From positions 6,178,643 through 6,242,642 of the forward strand of contig CM029116.1 of assembly GCA_016859345.1 (NCBI GenBank): a stretch of 64,000 bases of DNA. The letters are read 5' to 3'. Below, one piece after another: positions 1 to 12,700 of this stretch. The notes under the pieces are model-generated. The model did no database searches, was not told where the DNA came from, and was given only the letters and a program-made list of their open reading frames with translations. Within the stretch, counting starts at the first letter, position 1; each line of letters opens with the position of its first letter. This DNA comes from Istiophorus platypterus. Lineage: Eukaryota; Chordata; Actinopteri; Istiophoriformes; Istiophoridae. The translations under genes were made by a program, and so were the position numbers.

Positions 1-575
1 ACCCCCCCCCCCCCCATGTATAATAATGAAATAGGATGAAATCAGGTTCTAATAGCAACTGGGTTTAAAATAGCAGCAGTACCATGACATATGCTTCGGC
101 TCAGTGTGCTGCTGTCTGTTGTTTGCACTTGTTCAACTGGTGCTCGGCTTGTGTTCACGGATTCAAAATTTCATGCCTATCTTATAAGTAGGAATCTCTT
201 AAGTTTAATAAAGGGGCACAGGATCGTTCATTATCGTCCTTGTTTGAACCACAGTATGACGTCGAAGGTAGTCACAACTGGGGGCTTTGTAAGTTGTGAA
301 TGATTCTAAAGTTGGTGGCTAAACCGAAAATGTTCTGATTCTACAGGTAAAGGTTTTAAACAGAGAGACCAGTGGTGTTGATTGAAAGAAAAAAAAATAT
401 GCACCCACGGTTTTGTGTAGGAGTGAAGCCGCGCAGTCCAGTTTTCTCTCTCATCTAATGAATTTCTGACAGGCAAGATACTGCAAGGCCAACTGATCCC
501 AGCAGTCGGTTTTACATGTTTCATTTCAAACTGCGGTTTAGGACATATTTCAACACTGGAGCAGCCAAGTCCACC

Positions 576-614
576 AATAAATAAATAAATAAACAAATAG
601 ATAAATAAATAAAC
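576..614. repeat. (AATA)n microsatellite
   Basis: Imperfect tandem AATA units, interrupted by AACA and GATA variants. The antisense frame encodes a meaningless FIYL-type repeat. Confidence 0.85.
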
Positions 615-1150
615 CCTCCAGCATGGTTTACAGAAAAATACAGTCTGCGTGATTATCTCTTTCAAGTGTTTTAAATGAAGCAACTAATCAAATAAAAGAA
701 TAAATCTCCTCTCTGAGCCGATTACACACACAAGCACCTCCATAAAGCCTAATATAAATCTCTATCTGTATCTGTTTTTTTTATTCAATTATTGAAGCAC
801 TTTGCAAAGATAAATCACACTTAAAAATTGGTCAAGGTGTGACATAGTACATCGCAAGCATATAACAAAGAGATTTTCTGGGTTTATAGGGTTGTAGCTG
901 CTAAAGAACACACACACAAAAGAAGGGGAAGGGCCAGTGGGACAGCAAAGACTTGAATTCTTCCAGAGTGGTGTGTGTCAGTTGTCTTTATGATGCCAGT
1001 CAGTGTGATGGCGAGCCCCAGGGATTACTCCAGACAGACAGCTCAGTAAGACAACTGATTAAATAGTAGTGAGAAGAGAGAAAAATGTTTAATTCAGCCA
1101 TATTTAGTATTCATGGGACGGACGGCCGTACAAGAATTCACCTTGAGGGG

Positions 1151-1222
1151 TCACCGGGAGAGGAGGTCCAGAATCCCAAAGAGCTGCTGGGCCAAGTCTC
1201 CACACAGCACTTGGAAACACAA
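1151..1222 (-). CDS. Possible terminal coding exon of an unknown gene (weak)
   Basis: On the minus strand a pyrimidine-rich stretch ending in CAG at 1223-1225 precedes a 24-codon phase-0 frame. That frame reads LCFQVLCGDLAQQLFGILDL, then LSR and a TGA stop. Its amphipathic composition looks more like protein than chance. A minus-strand AATAAA lies about 370 nt further downstream (780-785). I found no upstream exon to join to it and do not recognise the protein, so this may be chance. Confidence 0.15.
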   Translation of the reverse strand: MCFQVLCGDLAQQLFGILDLLSR

Positions 1223-4200
1223 CTGATTTGCAGCAATGACAATAGGAAAAACAAAACTTTCTCACTTCAGACACAGAACGGTGTGGAGTGGAGCCATCGT
1301 AGCGTGCATCTTTCTCGGGTCTGCGAAGATTTTCTGAGCATAAGTCTGACAACTTCTCGTCGTAAAACTCTCAGAGCCTTATGTTAAATGTTTGTGGCTT
1401 TGAGTAATTCAAAACAATACTGCTTATATTAGCTTGGCTCTGTGACAGAGTGCCAGCCACAGAGACATGATGAAATCCCTGTGTTGAAATACCTCACCAT
1501 GACGTTCAAAACTAATTCAATTATATGCATCACCAGTTCAATAGACCTACAGAATTGGGTTATTGTCTGAAATGAAGAAAAAAAAAAAAGAAAAATACCA
1601 GTAAATCATCTGTGAATGAAGTTTAATGTAAAAAAAATGATTTTCACAAAGAGTTGCCAAAATGGGCCTCAAGAACAAGGGATAACAGATGATTTCTGCA
1701 GTCATTTGCCAGGCTATTTACTCTGCATCAACTACAGATCCCATTTACTCTTTATCTTCAAAGGTAATCCTATAGTGGTGTGGGGGGGGGGTGTAATATG
1801 GTGAAGGGCCAAGTAGGGCAAACAAAAGAAAAGGTTAAAAAAAAAAACAAAAAAACAGCACAGGGGAAACTTTTTAAAAGTCTAACCCAGGCATGTGGAC
1901 TGAATATAGAATGGCCTTTAGTAATAAAACTCAACAATGCATCATGCACTGCTCTAGAGGAAGAAATGTTCCCAAAAAAAAAGTAAAGTATCTTTGATGA
2001 TTATACTGTATAGTGTGGCTCATTAAATCAAGGCTACATGTTTGGGTTTGTTCGGGCCTGATCAATACCTCGTTGCATCAAACGCGGGGTTGAGAATACA
2101 TCTGTGGAAAGTCAATAGGGATGATGAGCTTCATAATGAGAACCAAGAGATTCCAGAAACGTTGTCAGCGATAAATCTCCGTCGGCAAAGTCGGCTGGTT
2201 CATGAGCTGACGTGTTTTTTTTCCTTAGTCCTTTCATGATTAAGCTCCTCAGTGTCAACTCCCCCCCAGTAAGTTGAAAGCAAGAGATCAAAGTATGCAC
2301 CAACAGTCACCAGTCACCAACAGTCCACTTGGATACGGTCCGCTTCCCCCCTCGCTTTCGTTTAATTTAAAAATATTAATATGTCACTGAACAATGGAAC
2401 GCGGCGGGGCGGGTAAGAGGAGAGAAATTAACGCCACCATTGGCCCAACCTTCGCCACCTGCACCACCTCGTCTGTGCAGTTCTACTATAATGATGTTAA
2501 GAGTTGCAGAGGTCCTGGAGAAAATTGGAAAAGCACCCCAGAGGTTCCCAGACACTCCCAACACAACCTTGATCTGTGGAGCCATTTCGCCGACATGGAG
2601 GCTCAAACTCACAATAATCACCGTACACCAATCACCGTACTTTCTGAGTGTTGAAGGAGAGTGACGACATTTCCCGCTGTTTCGGTCCGTGCTCAAGAAA
2701 TGAAATAATTCAACTCAGGTTACAGCACTGACTGTCGGCTTTAAGGGATCATGTCGGTCCCCAAAAACAGGCAGTGAGGGATGATGACTGCAGCAGCCTA
2801 CAGGCCTTGCAGAGCTTTACCGGGGAAGATGCTGTGAAGCTGTGATCATAGACTTCAGAGAGTTTTTTTCAATGCAGTGGATTTACATCCAAATATGTAA
2901 ACATGATTTTAAATCTTATTTTACTCACCACTTAACTCTTTGCCCCCCCCACAGTGTATCTGCTGATCTGATGTAGACCGAAGCGCCGTCAAATTAAAGC
3001 TGCACTTTATATCACTTTGACCCAACAGTCATTGTATCAGTCTCACTGTCCTGTCATCTATCAGCAGGTAGGAGTACAGCAGAATTAGTAGAATCCAGCA
3101 GCTGTGGTTCAGTCACAATAACAAAGTGGATAGCATAGCTGCTAAGGAGCGGTCTACACTTGACCTGTCATGGTATTATTGGCCTGTGTTGACCAGAAGT
3201 AGCGGTAACGACTTGTAACGACTGCAGTACAGGTCAGTCCCGCTCCTCAATAGCCTTAGATCTGTACTGTGAACGATGAATCCACTAGAGGCAGTTTTCT
3301 ATGGTTACATTTGGCAGGTAGATATGAGCAATAGACCTCTAATGGAGGCAGCAGTGTTGCTCTAACTAAAGTAGGCTGCCATTTCCCATTTAGCTATTCA
3401 CAGTCATACCCCGAGGCACAAATTTCCCAACGGCCTTAGTCGGAATGGCAGTCAGAATGGCAGTCATTTTCTGGCGATGTCAGGATCGTATGCCGGAGCA
3501 TCATGAGTGCTACTCATCAAGCTCACTTACTCTGAGGATATTAGAGAAAGGACATTTGAGGTGTTCAACAGTGAGGCAAAGAGCAGTAAAAAGGTTTTCT
3601 AGTGAGCCAGAAGTCAAACATTCCTCGACACACTTCCTTTGAATTAGCACCTTGGCATTTTCAAGTTAATCTTCAGGACATGTGGTCCGCTGTGGTACAG
3701 TTATGGTAGCAAAGGACTAAAGAGACTCTGCAGAAATAATGAAAGAAAAAAAAAATCAATGAAACATCTCGAGAGTCAACTGTGCATGGAATGAAACAAA
3801 TTAAAAGTTGCGGGGTAAAAAAAGACAATTCCGTCTTTACCGAAAGAGCCTTTACCCTGGATTTCTTTCAAAAGCTGGACATTCGTTCTCCACTGGTCAT
3901 CGCTATGTCAAAGCAATTATGAAATGTTGTACGTCATTACATTGAGTCATGGGAGTGATATTTAAATTTAGAAAAGAGGCATTTTTTGGGATTCGCACCT
4001 TTACATGGATTAGAGAGCCCTCGCACATTTCTAATCTAGTGATGCATATATACAAATATTAACCAAATTAATTGATTCATTTATGTGTAAGGGTATTGCT
4101 TTACAAACTGTTGGGGCTTTCATTTGATATATCTTTGTTTGATCTTTGGATTTAGACTAGAGGGATGTCCCCAAAGCATAACCAGCCAGATATCTACTAA

Positions 4201-4464
4201 ATGGTGGATGTGTTTTAGCCTAGTTAGAAGTAAAGTTGCATAAATCCTGGCTTTTTACAAGACAGAAGTCTGTTTAGTTATAGCTATATACAGTATGGGT
4301 AGGATGGGTTATTCATCTTAAAGACCTTATGGAAATGCTGACTGAGGAAGTGATTTTGGACTCAGAGAGGAAGGATAAAGGGTTGGAAGAAGATTCTGAC
4401 TTCATCAAGTCCTCAGGGATGAGCTGGAGTTGTGGGTGAACCTGTGAGCTGAGTGCTCAAGCAA

Positions 4465-4581
4465 ATGGAAGACTCCTCCTCCGATGAGTCCTTTGGCGAG
4501 GCGAGTCAGAATGAGTGTCATGGACCAGGCCGAATGAGCTCTGACTGGAGTTGGTCACCACTTTCTGGAGGCAAGGCATGA
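4465..4581 (+). CDS. Small acidic/Ser-rich open frame, unknown (weak)
   Basis: This 38-codon ATG frame begins MEDSSSDESFGEASQNE and ends SGGKA followed by TGA. Just upstream, in another frame (from ATG 4329), is a second acidic stretch containing LTEEVILDSERKDKGLEEDS. Together they could be a decayed or intron-split C-terminal exon, but no splice logic is clear and no family is recognised. Confidence 0.15.
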   Translation: MEDSSSDESFGEASQNECHGPGRMSSDWSWSPLSGGKA

Positions 4582-4917
4582 GCCCCCCCGCCCTAAAAAG
4601 GGACCGACATCAGCTGACCGACATCTCCTTGGACAAAAGAGGCCTGGGACTGGAACTCAAAACAGAATGAGGAATCCCTCCATATGGCCACATCTCTAGA
4701 TCTGATATCTGCCCATCAGTGTGCATTGCTGGGAAAAACAACCCCCCCCCCTTTAAATCTTGCTTTAAAAAAACAACAAAAAACAAACCCCCAAAACAAA
4801 ACAGATGCACAAATGAGACCATGGAGATGATTTTGGGAGTGATAAACAATGAATATTCTTGCTGTCATTAGTTTCTTGCTGTTGTGAAATGTGCCACAAA
4901 TATACCCTCCCTCCCGA

Positions 4918-4969
4918 TACGCACACACACACACACAGACAGACAGACAGACAGACACACACACACACC
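4918..4969. repeat. CA / GACA compound microsatellite
   Basis: A run of CA dinucleotides, five GACA-type units, then CA again. Confidence 0.9.
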
Positions 4970-6293
4970 TTATCATTATTTCATTAAATTATTATAGCAT
5001 TTTAAACTGTATGGTTAAGTTATGAGAGTTAAATTATTTATTTTATTTTTGAAAAATCATAATATCAACATTTAATCCAAAAAAAATATCTGAAATTGTT
5101 TTGAAATTTTTAACCAAACCCTCATTGTACTAGTGCTTCATTTTTTTAGATGAACTCAGGTGTTTCTGGGTCCAGGTTATGTGGTGCATTAGTTTTGAAA
5201 TCACACTTGAAAAAAGAGGCTTCATTATTTTCTAACTTTGATTACATAACACTGCCATCTGCTGGGCAATGCAGACCAAACAAATTTGCAAAGTAAATTC
5301 AGTCCCTGAATACCTGCAACCACTGAACATTAGCTATGTCATCACGTTTAGTCTCCCCTGAGATTTCCTTTCATCATATATCTCTATGTTGAGCTAGACC
5401 ACCATTCCTCTAGTACAGCCCCCTTACCAAAGTGCTAGTGAAAGAGCAGTAATAAAAATTACAATGTGCTTCTGAGCTCTGAAATGCTCGCTCTGGGGTC
5501 AAACACCACTGAGGAGATAAGGTTCAGTGATAATGGAAGATGTACTGTTTAAGACTATCCCTCATCTTACAAGGCTTTTAATTCCGTGCTGTGTGACTGT
5601 GTAGGTATGAAGTGGTAATGGCCTGTCCATGATACACTTTATGAGTTCTTACTGTATGTGGACAGTGCACTTTGCAAATTAAATCACATAAAAAAATATC
5701 CATATATAAACCATTTATTTAATATGATCACCTTACAGCATATGCTGAACCCTGGAAGGAACAAAATCCACAAAGACGTCCATATGAATTTTTTTTTTCA
5801 CATTTCCATCTCAGTCTAAGGGGGCTAAAAAAAGATTCATGTTTAATAACCTCATGTTTTAATTGCCAGACTGTAATCCACAATTATACACAATTTATCA
5901 AACAACTAATCACTCCAAGAAAATTGGAGAACGACTTTCCATGGCTATGTTATCTATAATTCATGAGAAGAAAAATCAACAGATTTCATAGACATCCAGC
6001 ATATTGTAGACTATGTTGTCCAATTATTAATGTGGTATCAGACCTGAAAATCCTATAATAGCCTGGTAGTAATACACAGTGGTGCCATTGAGGAATAAAA
6101 CACCTAGGGCAAGGTGTGATCTGTAGCACATACAGGGGTATTAAAATTGCAAATACAACCGAGGTCCTTGAGAAAACTCTCAGGTAAACATCTTTTTAAT
6201 GCTTCTTTTTGAAAAACATGCCTATTAGCAAAAAAAAAAAAAAAAAAAAAGAGCAAGAACTGTGTGTCTCAAATCGCAGAAAATGTTCTGTCT

Positions 6294-6299
6294 TTTATT
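6294..6299 (-). terminator. Candidate rwdd2b polyadenylation signal
   Basis: AATAAA on the minus strand, about 245 nt after the rwdd2b stop codon. It is the first canonical hexamer I see downstream of the gene. Confidence 0.5.
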
Positions 6300-6483
6300 C
6301 CAATGAGGTCCCCTGTGTAACAGTGGAGCAGCTTCCATAAAAAGGTGGTTCGTTTGTAACAGTTTATCAGGCACGTGTGACTTTGTGCTTGCACAAGTGA
6401 CAATAAAACTAAATCAATAATGAATGCACAGGACCGATTTTTAAGAGGCGTTACTTTGATGACAAGACACCACTCAAATACAT

Positions 6484-6486
<3 letters not shown>

Positions 6487-6523
<37 letters not shown>
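6487..6523. repeat. (TA)n microsatellite
   Basis: An uninterrupted TA dinucleotide tract just downstream of the rwdd2b stop, inside its presumed 3' UTR. Confidence 0.9.
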
Positions 6524-6525
<2 letters not shown>

Positions 6526-6541
6526 TCCTCTAGTCTGACCA

Positions 6542-8821
6542 TTACCTCCCTTCAATGCCAAAATATATCTGAAAGATGTCACAACAGCCTTTCTCATTTA
6601 AGAACTGGTAGAGTTGCCCAAGGTCCATGTGATTACCTCTGTTCCCATGGGGGTCAAACATTGCTTCTTCAAAGCCTGTGAATTTGCGCAGGGAGTCTAT
6701 ACTTTCAACAGCCCCGCTGTCCTCGCCCCGACGATCAAGGGGAATATCCTCCCTATGTCGAATCATGATCTTCTTCCATGTCAGAACCTTCACTCTGTGA
6801 AATGGGAAAAGGTTTAGAGAGAGAGAGAGAAAAAAAAAATATCCTTGCACCTCATGCTGCTAAAAATAACCGCAGTCGGGGTACCTGGACCAGAACTCCT
6901 CGCAGGCAGACTGAGGACCTTCCACACACACAATACCAGGCTTGCCAGGCATGCTGAATCCCGTCAGTCCCAGCTCCTTGGACCACTCCAAGATGTTCTT
7001 CCTCTTTGTCTTGTTGTAGATGTGGTGACTGTAGATCCACAGTCGGCTAAATGCCTCCTGTGGCCGTGGAGAACAAGACTCTTTCTTGGGAGTCGTTGCA
7101 GCTGATAAGCTCTTATTAATGAAGAGCTGCAGGTTGTCTCTCACCCAGTCTACGGCAGAGAGCACACATACTTCCCCCTGACAGTTTTCTGCGAGGTACA
7201 CATTGAGATCTGCGTGGAGCTGTGTCTGCTGGGCCCTGCTGAGACTAGCGCACCTACGGCACAAAACAAAATCTGCTAGGAGGAGAAGTAAACTTCCATT
7301 CTTGAGAGCAAAAACATCTAACGGAAATCTTGAGGAAGAGTTGTACTGCGACAATAACACAAAATAACTACGACATATCTTCAGGAGACTGATATGCTTA
7401 CTAACTAAAATGGATGACTACTCCCAGAACAACATTCTCTAAAGCAAGTAGTGTTTTTCGTTTACTGCTGCTGCAGTGTTTTGCATTGTGATATACATAG
7501 CGATCACACGCCCATCGATCACACACATACACATTCTCATATTATATGACAATGTGATGGCCGTGATTTGTCTCAGTTACTGTTCACCTGCTTTAAGTGG
7601 ATAGGAGAAGTCACTGTAACTTGTCCATCAAGGTCACGAATTCTCACTAGTCATCGATGGAGGTTGATACATGTCATCCTTATGCCTTTAGCATCTTTTA
7701 CTGGAGTTTTTGTGAAACGGATCAGTTAAATTAGTGGCTTAATAACATAAAAATGATCACATACAGCAAATTTCTTAGCTTCCAATGAGGCCGTATCAGT
7801 ATAAAGAAACGACCTCACACTTTTTATCACATAATCCATTTCCTCTGTGTCATTAGTCTGTTGCTCATCTAGCAAGTCATTTTAAATCACTTAATTTTCA
7901 CATTAGACTACACCAATGGCACAGTTGTCCTTGGCTGCTTTTTGTCGTTCTTTGAAGATCGGGCTGCTGCTGCTTACTGCTGCAGGCTTTATGGAATGAA
8001 AGCTTTCTCAAGCAGAATGGCGAAGCTGGAACGCGCGTGCTCAAATTATTAATGTCTGCTCGATAAGGGAGTTTTATGGAAATGTTACAATATCGTTAGC
8101 TTTAAAACTGCAGGAACTAATGTGACAGTTCATAACTGGCTCCTAAACCCACATGACCTCTGAATGAAAAGGGCTTTTTGTTTGTTTTTTTTAGGAAAAG
8201 CCTGCGCACACTTTACAGGTGAGTCTCCTCTCATCTCCCTAAGATTGGATTATATGAACATATAATCACATAAATTTCTCTTTTCCAAATTAAAATTCAA
8301 GTGTAGATGATATAAAATCACCGTAAACTCTGAAAATTAATTATTCATTGTTTTGTATATGTCAAAAGTTCATCAGCTTCACCACACATCAAATGTGGAT
8401 AAATGGCTTACCGGACTGTTATCTCTGGTAACACATTGGGATAATCAGATGGATAAGCACAGGAGAGAATGACATCCGTCTGAGGGGGGAGCAGCAACAA
8501 CAACAAATCAACAACAAAAGAGGGGAAGAAAAACAAAACAGAAAACAATTATATCTTAGTTCACATTTGAATCGGGGTGACACGCCAGGGCAGTGTTATG
8601 CGGTTACCATCCCCGTGCCTTACGGTGTCCAGCCTCTGTTTGAGGAGAAACTGGGGTCTGGAGGGAGGCGGGCTGACAGCCGAGGCTGATCCCTCCACGT
8701 AGTCCCTCAGCTCGGCCAGGGCCAGCTGGTCCGTGAGCTCCATCTCCTCCCGGCCGGGAAACATGCTGGTCAGCAGCTCGATCTCTGCGAGCTGAGACTG
8801 GGCCCGCTCCGAGGAAGACAT
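6542..8821 (-). CDS. rwdd2b: RWD domain-containing protein 2B
   Basis: Four minus-strand exons join in frame to 295 aa: 8624-8821, 8412-8479, 6885-7253 and 6542-6794, all bounded by AG/GT. The start is MSSSERAQSQ and the stop is TAA at 6542. Residues about 10-125 form an RWD domain, with YPNVLPEITVR as the typical YPxxxPxI turn. Residues about 160-295 form the C-terminal DUF1115 (Prp3-like) module, with WIYSHHIYNKTKRKNILEW, SMPGKPGIVCVEGP and IRHREDIP. Human RWDD2B, as I recall it, has the same order and is slightly longer. Its biochemical function is not established; RWD folds generally mediate protein contacts in ubiquitin and signalling complexes. The gene is head-to-head with usp16, as in mammals. 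Confidence 0.93.
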
Positions 8822-9497
8822 GCTAATAAAGGCGAACTAGACGGCGTCGATCCGCACTAGAATTATATTATTTAAAAACAACAACAACAACAAAATTATT
8901 TTTGTTTTTTTGTTCGCGGTCAAAGAGATTGACAATTTTTTAAGTGAACATCGCGTCAAGTTCCATTCGCCAAACTAACAAATGCCTAACAAATGACACG
9001 TTTCTTTTCAATTCAGCAACAGCAACTAATGTAAAACTTCCCTATGGAAAAAGTCTCTCGTCAAAAAGTTGGTGATAGATATTTATATAAAGTTTAGGCA
9101 GAGATCTTAACACGCAGCTTAGTTCAACACTCGGTCCACAACTCCCGTAACCTCCGCGTTAGCCTAGCTAGTAACCGAGGCTTGTTTCCACTCGAAAGGC
9201 TTCAAACGGCGCACACAGGAAACGCGCGTTCCGGGCCGTAGAAACAGTGACACCGTCACATTTTGTTCCCCCGTTGTCTGCATGTGTCAGACCTGATTGT
9301 TTCTTCCGGCCAAATCAGCGGACAGGATTTCTTTTGCCCATTTTTAAAAATTTTGCCGAACCCTTCTCTCGACCGAGGGCTTTGGTTTTACCGCCGTAGC
9401 CGGTGCTCTAAGTTAAAACATGTCTGGTACAGAGAATCCATCCACGAAAAGTAAACGAAACTGAAAACTGTGAAGGTTTCAGGCTCCTTTTGTGACC
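8822..9497. promoter_or_regulatory. Shared rwdd2b/usp16 bidirectional promoter and usp16 5' UTR exon
   Basis: This interval separates the rwdd2b start codon (8821, minus) from the usp16 first intron. It contains a locally CpG-rich block around 9140-9240 and TTCCGG (ETS-type) motifs near 9228 and 9305, and I see no TATA box. A donor ACC|GTAAGT at 9497/9498 and an acceptor TTAG at 9691-9694 define a non-coding usp16 first exon spliced to the exon carrying the ATG. The transcription start sites themselves cannot be placed from sequence alone. Confidence 0.6.
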
Positions 9498-9700
9498 GTA
9501 AGTTGACTCAACCGTGGGGATGGTGATGAAATTTAACCTTACAGTACTTTTTAATTTTTAAATTTTAAAAATTCTGACACTGAATAACCAGGTGCTAAAT
9601 TGTGTACAGAAGCCTTATAATCTGATGTAGCTCTTAGCCAAAGCTAGCGTCTCTTTGCTTTGTCTGATTTCCCTTTATCTCTGATTGTGCTTAGGTGAAA

Positions 9701-12700
9701 ATGGGAAAGAAAAGGGGGAAGGACAAGAGCTTCAGAGAGGACGATGACATTGACCTGACAGGTTAATTCTCATCCTCTTCATGTCATATGAAAACCTTTG
9801 CAAGGCCCTGGAGGAATGACTTTTTCTAATCCTGTCCCTTATTTATTTATTTATTTTAAATCACCATAGGTCCATCCTGTAGGCATATTAAGAAGGGGAC
9901 TGACCAAACTCTCCTGAAGAAACTTCATGGGAATTCAGATTGGACCAGTTGCCAGGATTGTAAGCACGAAGAAAACAAAGAAAATAACAGCGCCGCCCTG
10001 CCGCAGGACTCTGAAGAGGAAAAAGAGACAGCAGCCATATGGATGTGCTTGAAATGTGGCCACAGAGTGAGTTTATTTAGCCCATATATTCAGATGCTGA
10101 CGGTGTATGTAGTGATGTTTCTGCTAAATAGCAGATGTATCTCTTCTGCCAGGGATGTGGACGAAACGCAGAGAACCAGCACGCCATCAAACACTACGAG
10201 ATCCCTCGCTCAGAGCCACATTGCCTGGTGATCAGCATTGACAACTGGAGTGTGTGGTGAGTGTGTTGCTGTGCCATGTTACTATGGAAGCTTCACAAAG
10301 TATCCAGTCAATCTTTGCACACTCTATTGTGTTTTAAGTTTAATTTTAACTGGATAAAATTATCATCTAGGCATGAACTTGTTAACCTCCAGGGTTGTAT
10401 TGTCTGTATGGTTTTGGTCATGCTGACAGTAGAAAGGTGCACTCTGGACTAGGTTGTCTTCAAAAGACCTCCCTCTATTTGGCTGCATTTATCCTCCTCT
10501 CAACTCTGAAGAGTCTCCCTGTCCCTGCTGCTGAGAAGCCTCCCCTCCCCATTAACATGATGCTGCCATGACCATGCTTTACTTGAGAAGCTCAGAAGAG
10601 TCCTGTGCCTTTTACTCGTAGTAGCTTTGGTCTTGCCACTCTACCATAAAGCCTTGGTTATCTCCCTGATCAAGACCCTCCTTGCCTGGTTTCTTAGTTT
10701 GCTCAGATGGCCAACTCTAGGAAGAGTCCTGGTGGTTCCAGACTTCCTCCATTTCACAGTTACTGAGACCACTGTGCTCCTGGGAACACTAAAAGGTTCA
10801 GAAAGTTCCATAGATTTCCTTGGACTTCATGTCTGGGTTTTTGTTTTGACATGCATTGTGACTTGTGGGACCCTCTATAAACAAGTGTGTGCCTTTCTAA
10901 GTTGTGTCCAATCAGTGCATTTAGCCACAGGTGGATTCTAATCAAGTTGTAGTCACATTTCAAGGATATTTCAAGCTAACAGGATGCACCTGACCAGAAC
11001 CTGAGGGCCACAGCAAAGAGTTTGATAACTTTTTAAAATAAAAAGAATATTCAGTTTTTAATTTCAACAAATTCAAAAAACCTTCTAGTTAGTCTAGACT
11101 AACAAAAAATGTAAAATGGAAATTTTAATCATTTAAAATTAAATCTTCAACAAATCAGTGTGTCCAAAAAGTGGAGGGGTCTGAAAACCTCCTGAAGCCA
11201 CTGTACAGTGTGTTTAAAATGAGAATCCTTTCTTGCATGTGTTGTCTACCCTGCAGGTGTTACATATGTGATGATGAAGTCCAGTACTCCAGAACTGGAC
11301 ATCTGGCTCAGCTTGTGACCAACATTAAAAAGCAAACCTCTGCAGATCCCATAAAGAGACCACAGAAAAGTAGGTGTCAGTGGGAAGTTTCTCATTGCTC
11401 AAAAACAAAAAAAACAAACATTCAGTCAAAATGTATTACTGAAATTACATGTCTCTATAACCATGTCCAACACATCATGTTTGGTTATTTAGGAGTCAAA
11501 GAGGAAGACGCCTTGACAGATATTGAGCAGAAGACTGAGACACTAAAATTAGAGGAAAGTGAGGACAAGGAAAATAAAGAAAACAAGGACCACCAAAAGA
11601 AAAACACCAAGAAGGAGACTGTTGGGAAATCACAAAAGTCCGGGACAACTGAAGACAAAAGTGGTGTTTCAGTAAAGGGGCTGAGCAACCTGGGAAACAC
11701 ATGTTTCTTTAATGCAGTCATCCAGGTAGGATTTGGCCATACATGATGCCAGTGATGAGTTAAAAGAGAGAAGTTATAAATTATGGAGTTATCGTGAACT
11801 GCTGCCATTGTCTTTTCCAGAATCTCTCTCAAACGCAGCTGTTAAGGCAGACTCTAAATAAAGTGACGGAAGAGAAAAGGAGTGTTAACATTAAACCTGG
11901 TGCCTCCTCCGATCTGGTGTGTTTCTGTTATTCTTTAAACATTTTGTTTTTAACTGTAAAAAAAAGTAGGTTTATGTAGATTTATCTCGCCTAATATACG
12001 ACATTTATTACTTTTATTGTGATTGCAGGAGCCTGTTGTTGTGCAGTTAGATCAGCCTGGATCCCTGACTTTGGCAATGTGTCAACTGCTCAATGAGATC
12101 CAGGAATCCAAGAAGGGAGTGGTAACGCCGCGGGAGTTATTCACGCAAGTTTGTAAAAAGTGAGCCTGACCAAAGATTGAGGTGGAACTCGGCGGCAAAA
12201 TGTGCTTTCTATCATTGCTGCATTAAGCGCCAGTCATGGACTCATCTTCTTTTCTGCAGGGCTGCAAGGTTCAAAGGATTTCAGCAGCAAGATAGCCAGG
12301 AGCTGCTGCGCTACCTTCTGGATGGGATGCGAGCTGAGGAGATCAAAGTATGCGTTCAGTTTTTCTGAAATCACCCCCCCCCCATTAAGTGACCGTAGAG
12401 ATTTGGCTTTCTCAAAAAAGGTACTCTGACAGATGGGTTAATTTTCTCAAGTAGAGGTTTTGTGAGAATACAATCAGAGCGTAAAGATGCTGAGATTATT
12501 GATATGAATCTTATATCTTTGATACTTTATCAGATGGTTATTTTTTCTATCATTTACATTAAAGGAAAGTGTTTGTCTCTACAGAGAGTAAGCTCAGGCA
12601 TCATGGAGGCATTGAAAGAGTTCAGGAAAAGCACAGATGGAGAGCAGCTTAAAATTCTTGTCAAAGGTAAATGACTGAGATATAAATTAAATGTATAGAA

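Larger units (their letters stand above)
1..6293. other. Unassigned region, no recognisable gene
   Basis: This is A+T-rich, low-complexity sequence downstream of rwdd2b. It holds a tetranucleotide tract near 576-614, a CA/GACA microsatellite near 4918-4969, and several homopolymer runs. No open frame resembles a protein family I know. Two weak coding-like scraps are listed separately: minus 1151-1222 and plus 4465-4581. The region could be the 3' UTR or 3' end of a neighbouring gene that lies outside the window, or plain intergenic DNA. Confidence 0.5.

Noticed and set aside
2376..2696. 106-codon minus-strand frame with a hydrophobic stretch (KVVLGVSGNLWGAFPIF)
   Set aside because: No recognised family and no good flanking splice sites; the plus strand is open there too, suggesting a base-composition effect. 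Left unassigned.
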